Below, in pieces: positions 38,863 to 38,872 of a DNA stretch of 38,872 nt (its first letter is position 1; the number at the start of each line of letters is the position of its first letter). The stretch covers positions 1 to 38,872 of the forward strand of contig USCO01000005.1 in assembly GCA_900553135.1 (NCBI GenBank), read 5' to 3'. The notes under the pieces are model-generated. The model worked only from the letters and a program-made list of their open reading frames with translations. It had not been told where the DNA came from and did not search any database. This stretch comes from an uncultured Eubacteriales bacterium. GTDB taxonomy: Bacteria > Bacillota > Clostridia > Oscillospirales > Oscillospiraceae. Both the position numbers and the translations under genes were made by a program.

Positions 38863-38872
38863 TACGAAAGCG

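Overview
The window looks like a chromosomal segment from a GC-rich, endospore-lineage Firmicute of class Clostridia. The gut Oscillospiraceae group (Flavonifractor, Lawsonibacter, Pseudoflavonifractor) fits best. The grounds are Spo0A and SpoIVB, a WalRK-YycHI cluster, a CIRCE-controlled groES, strong Shine-Dalgarno sites, sigma-A-type promoters and GC-rich codon use. The genus is inferred from gene content and style, not measured.

The left edge (1 to about 2.4 kb) is accessory DNA and lower in GC. It holds an IS3-family orfA, the start of an IS3 orfB joined out of frame to the last ~85 codons of a large serine recombinase, a tyrosine recombinase cut off before its C-terminal catalytic residues, and two small genes often found as mobile-element cargo (a zinc-ribbon protein and a DUF6809-like protein). 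Nothing here looks able to move by itself.

The rest is ordinary core genome in short operons, mostly separated by clear hairpin terminators. 2.5-4.5 kb: an unknown gene divergent from a BTAD (SARP-like) regulator with a degenerate GGDEF-like tail. 4.5-6.1 kb: an FAD-dependent oxidoreductase. 6.2-9.6 kb: an operon yqgF, ABM monooxygenase-like, EFR1-type flavodoxin/ferredoxin, class II aldolase, mtnA, which suggests anaerobic salvage of methylthioadenosine or 5'-deoxyadenosine. 9.6-13.1 kb: MATE transporter, tRNA-Leu(GAG), DUF3783 protein, metY. 13.1-16.3 kb: comEA-like, response regulator, histidine kinase and GerMN lipoprotein, the last three coupled by ATGA overlaps. 16.4-20.3 kb: D,D-carboxypeptidase, TSCPD protein, spo0A, spoIVB. 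20.4-25.4 kb: ppk1, a GH13 amylase, ilvE. 25.5-31.6 kb: Nudix, WalR, WalK, YycH, YycI, MurI in one run. 31.6-38.9 kb: RlmI, CYTH protein, SPFH/NfeD pair, THUMP methyltransferase, diacylglycerol kinase, MFS transporter, and groES with a CIRCE operator.

The most notable points are these. (1) Spo0A has an intact DNA-binding domain, but its receiver carries Glu where the phosphorylated Asp should be and has lost one Asp of the acidic pocket. Three 0A-box-like heptamers at exact 10-bp spacing lie upstream of it. (2) Three genes (EFR1 protein, DUF3783 protein, WalR) each look shifted by one base lost from a five-base homopolymer run near the 3' end, which points to sequencing or assembly error rather than three real mutations. 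(3) The RR-HK-GerMN lipoprotein operon has the same layout as actinobacterial MtrA-MtrB-LpqB. (4) The mtnA-aldolase pair sits in a redox-gene context without its kinase. I found no CRISPR array, rRNA, intact prophage or convincing wholly new system.
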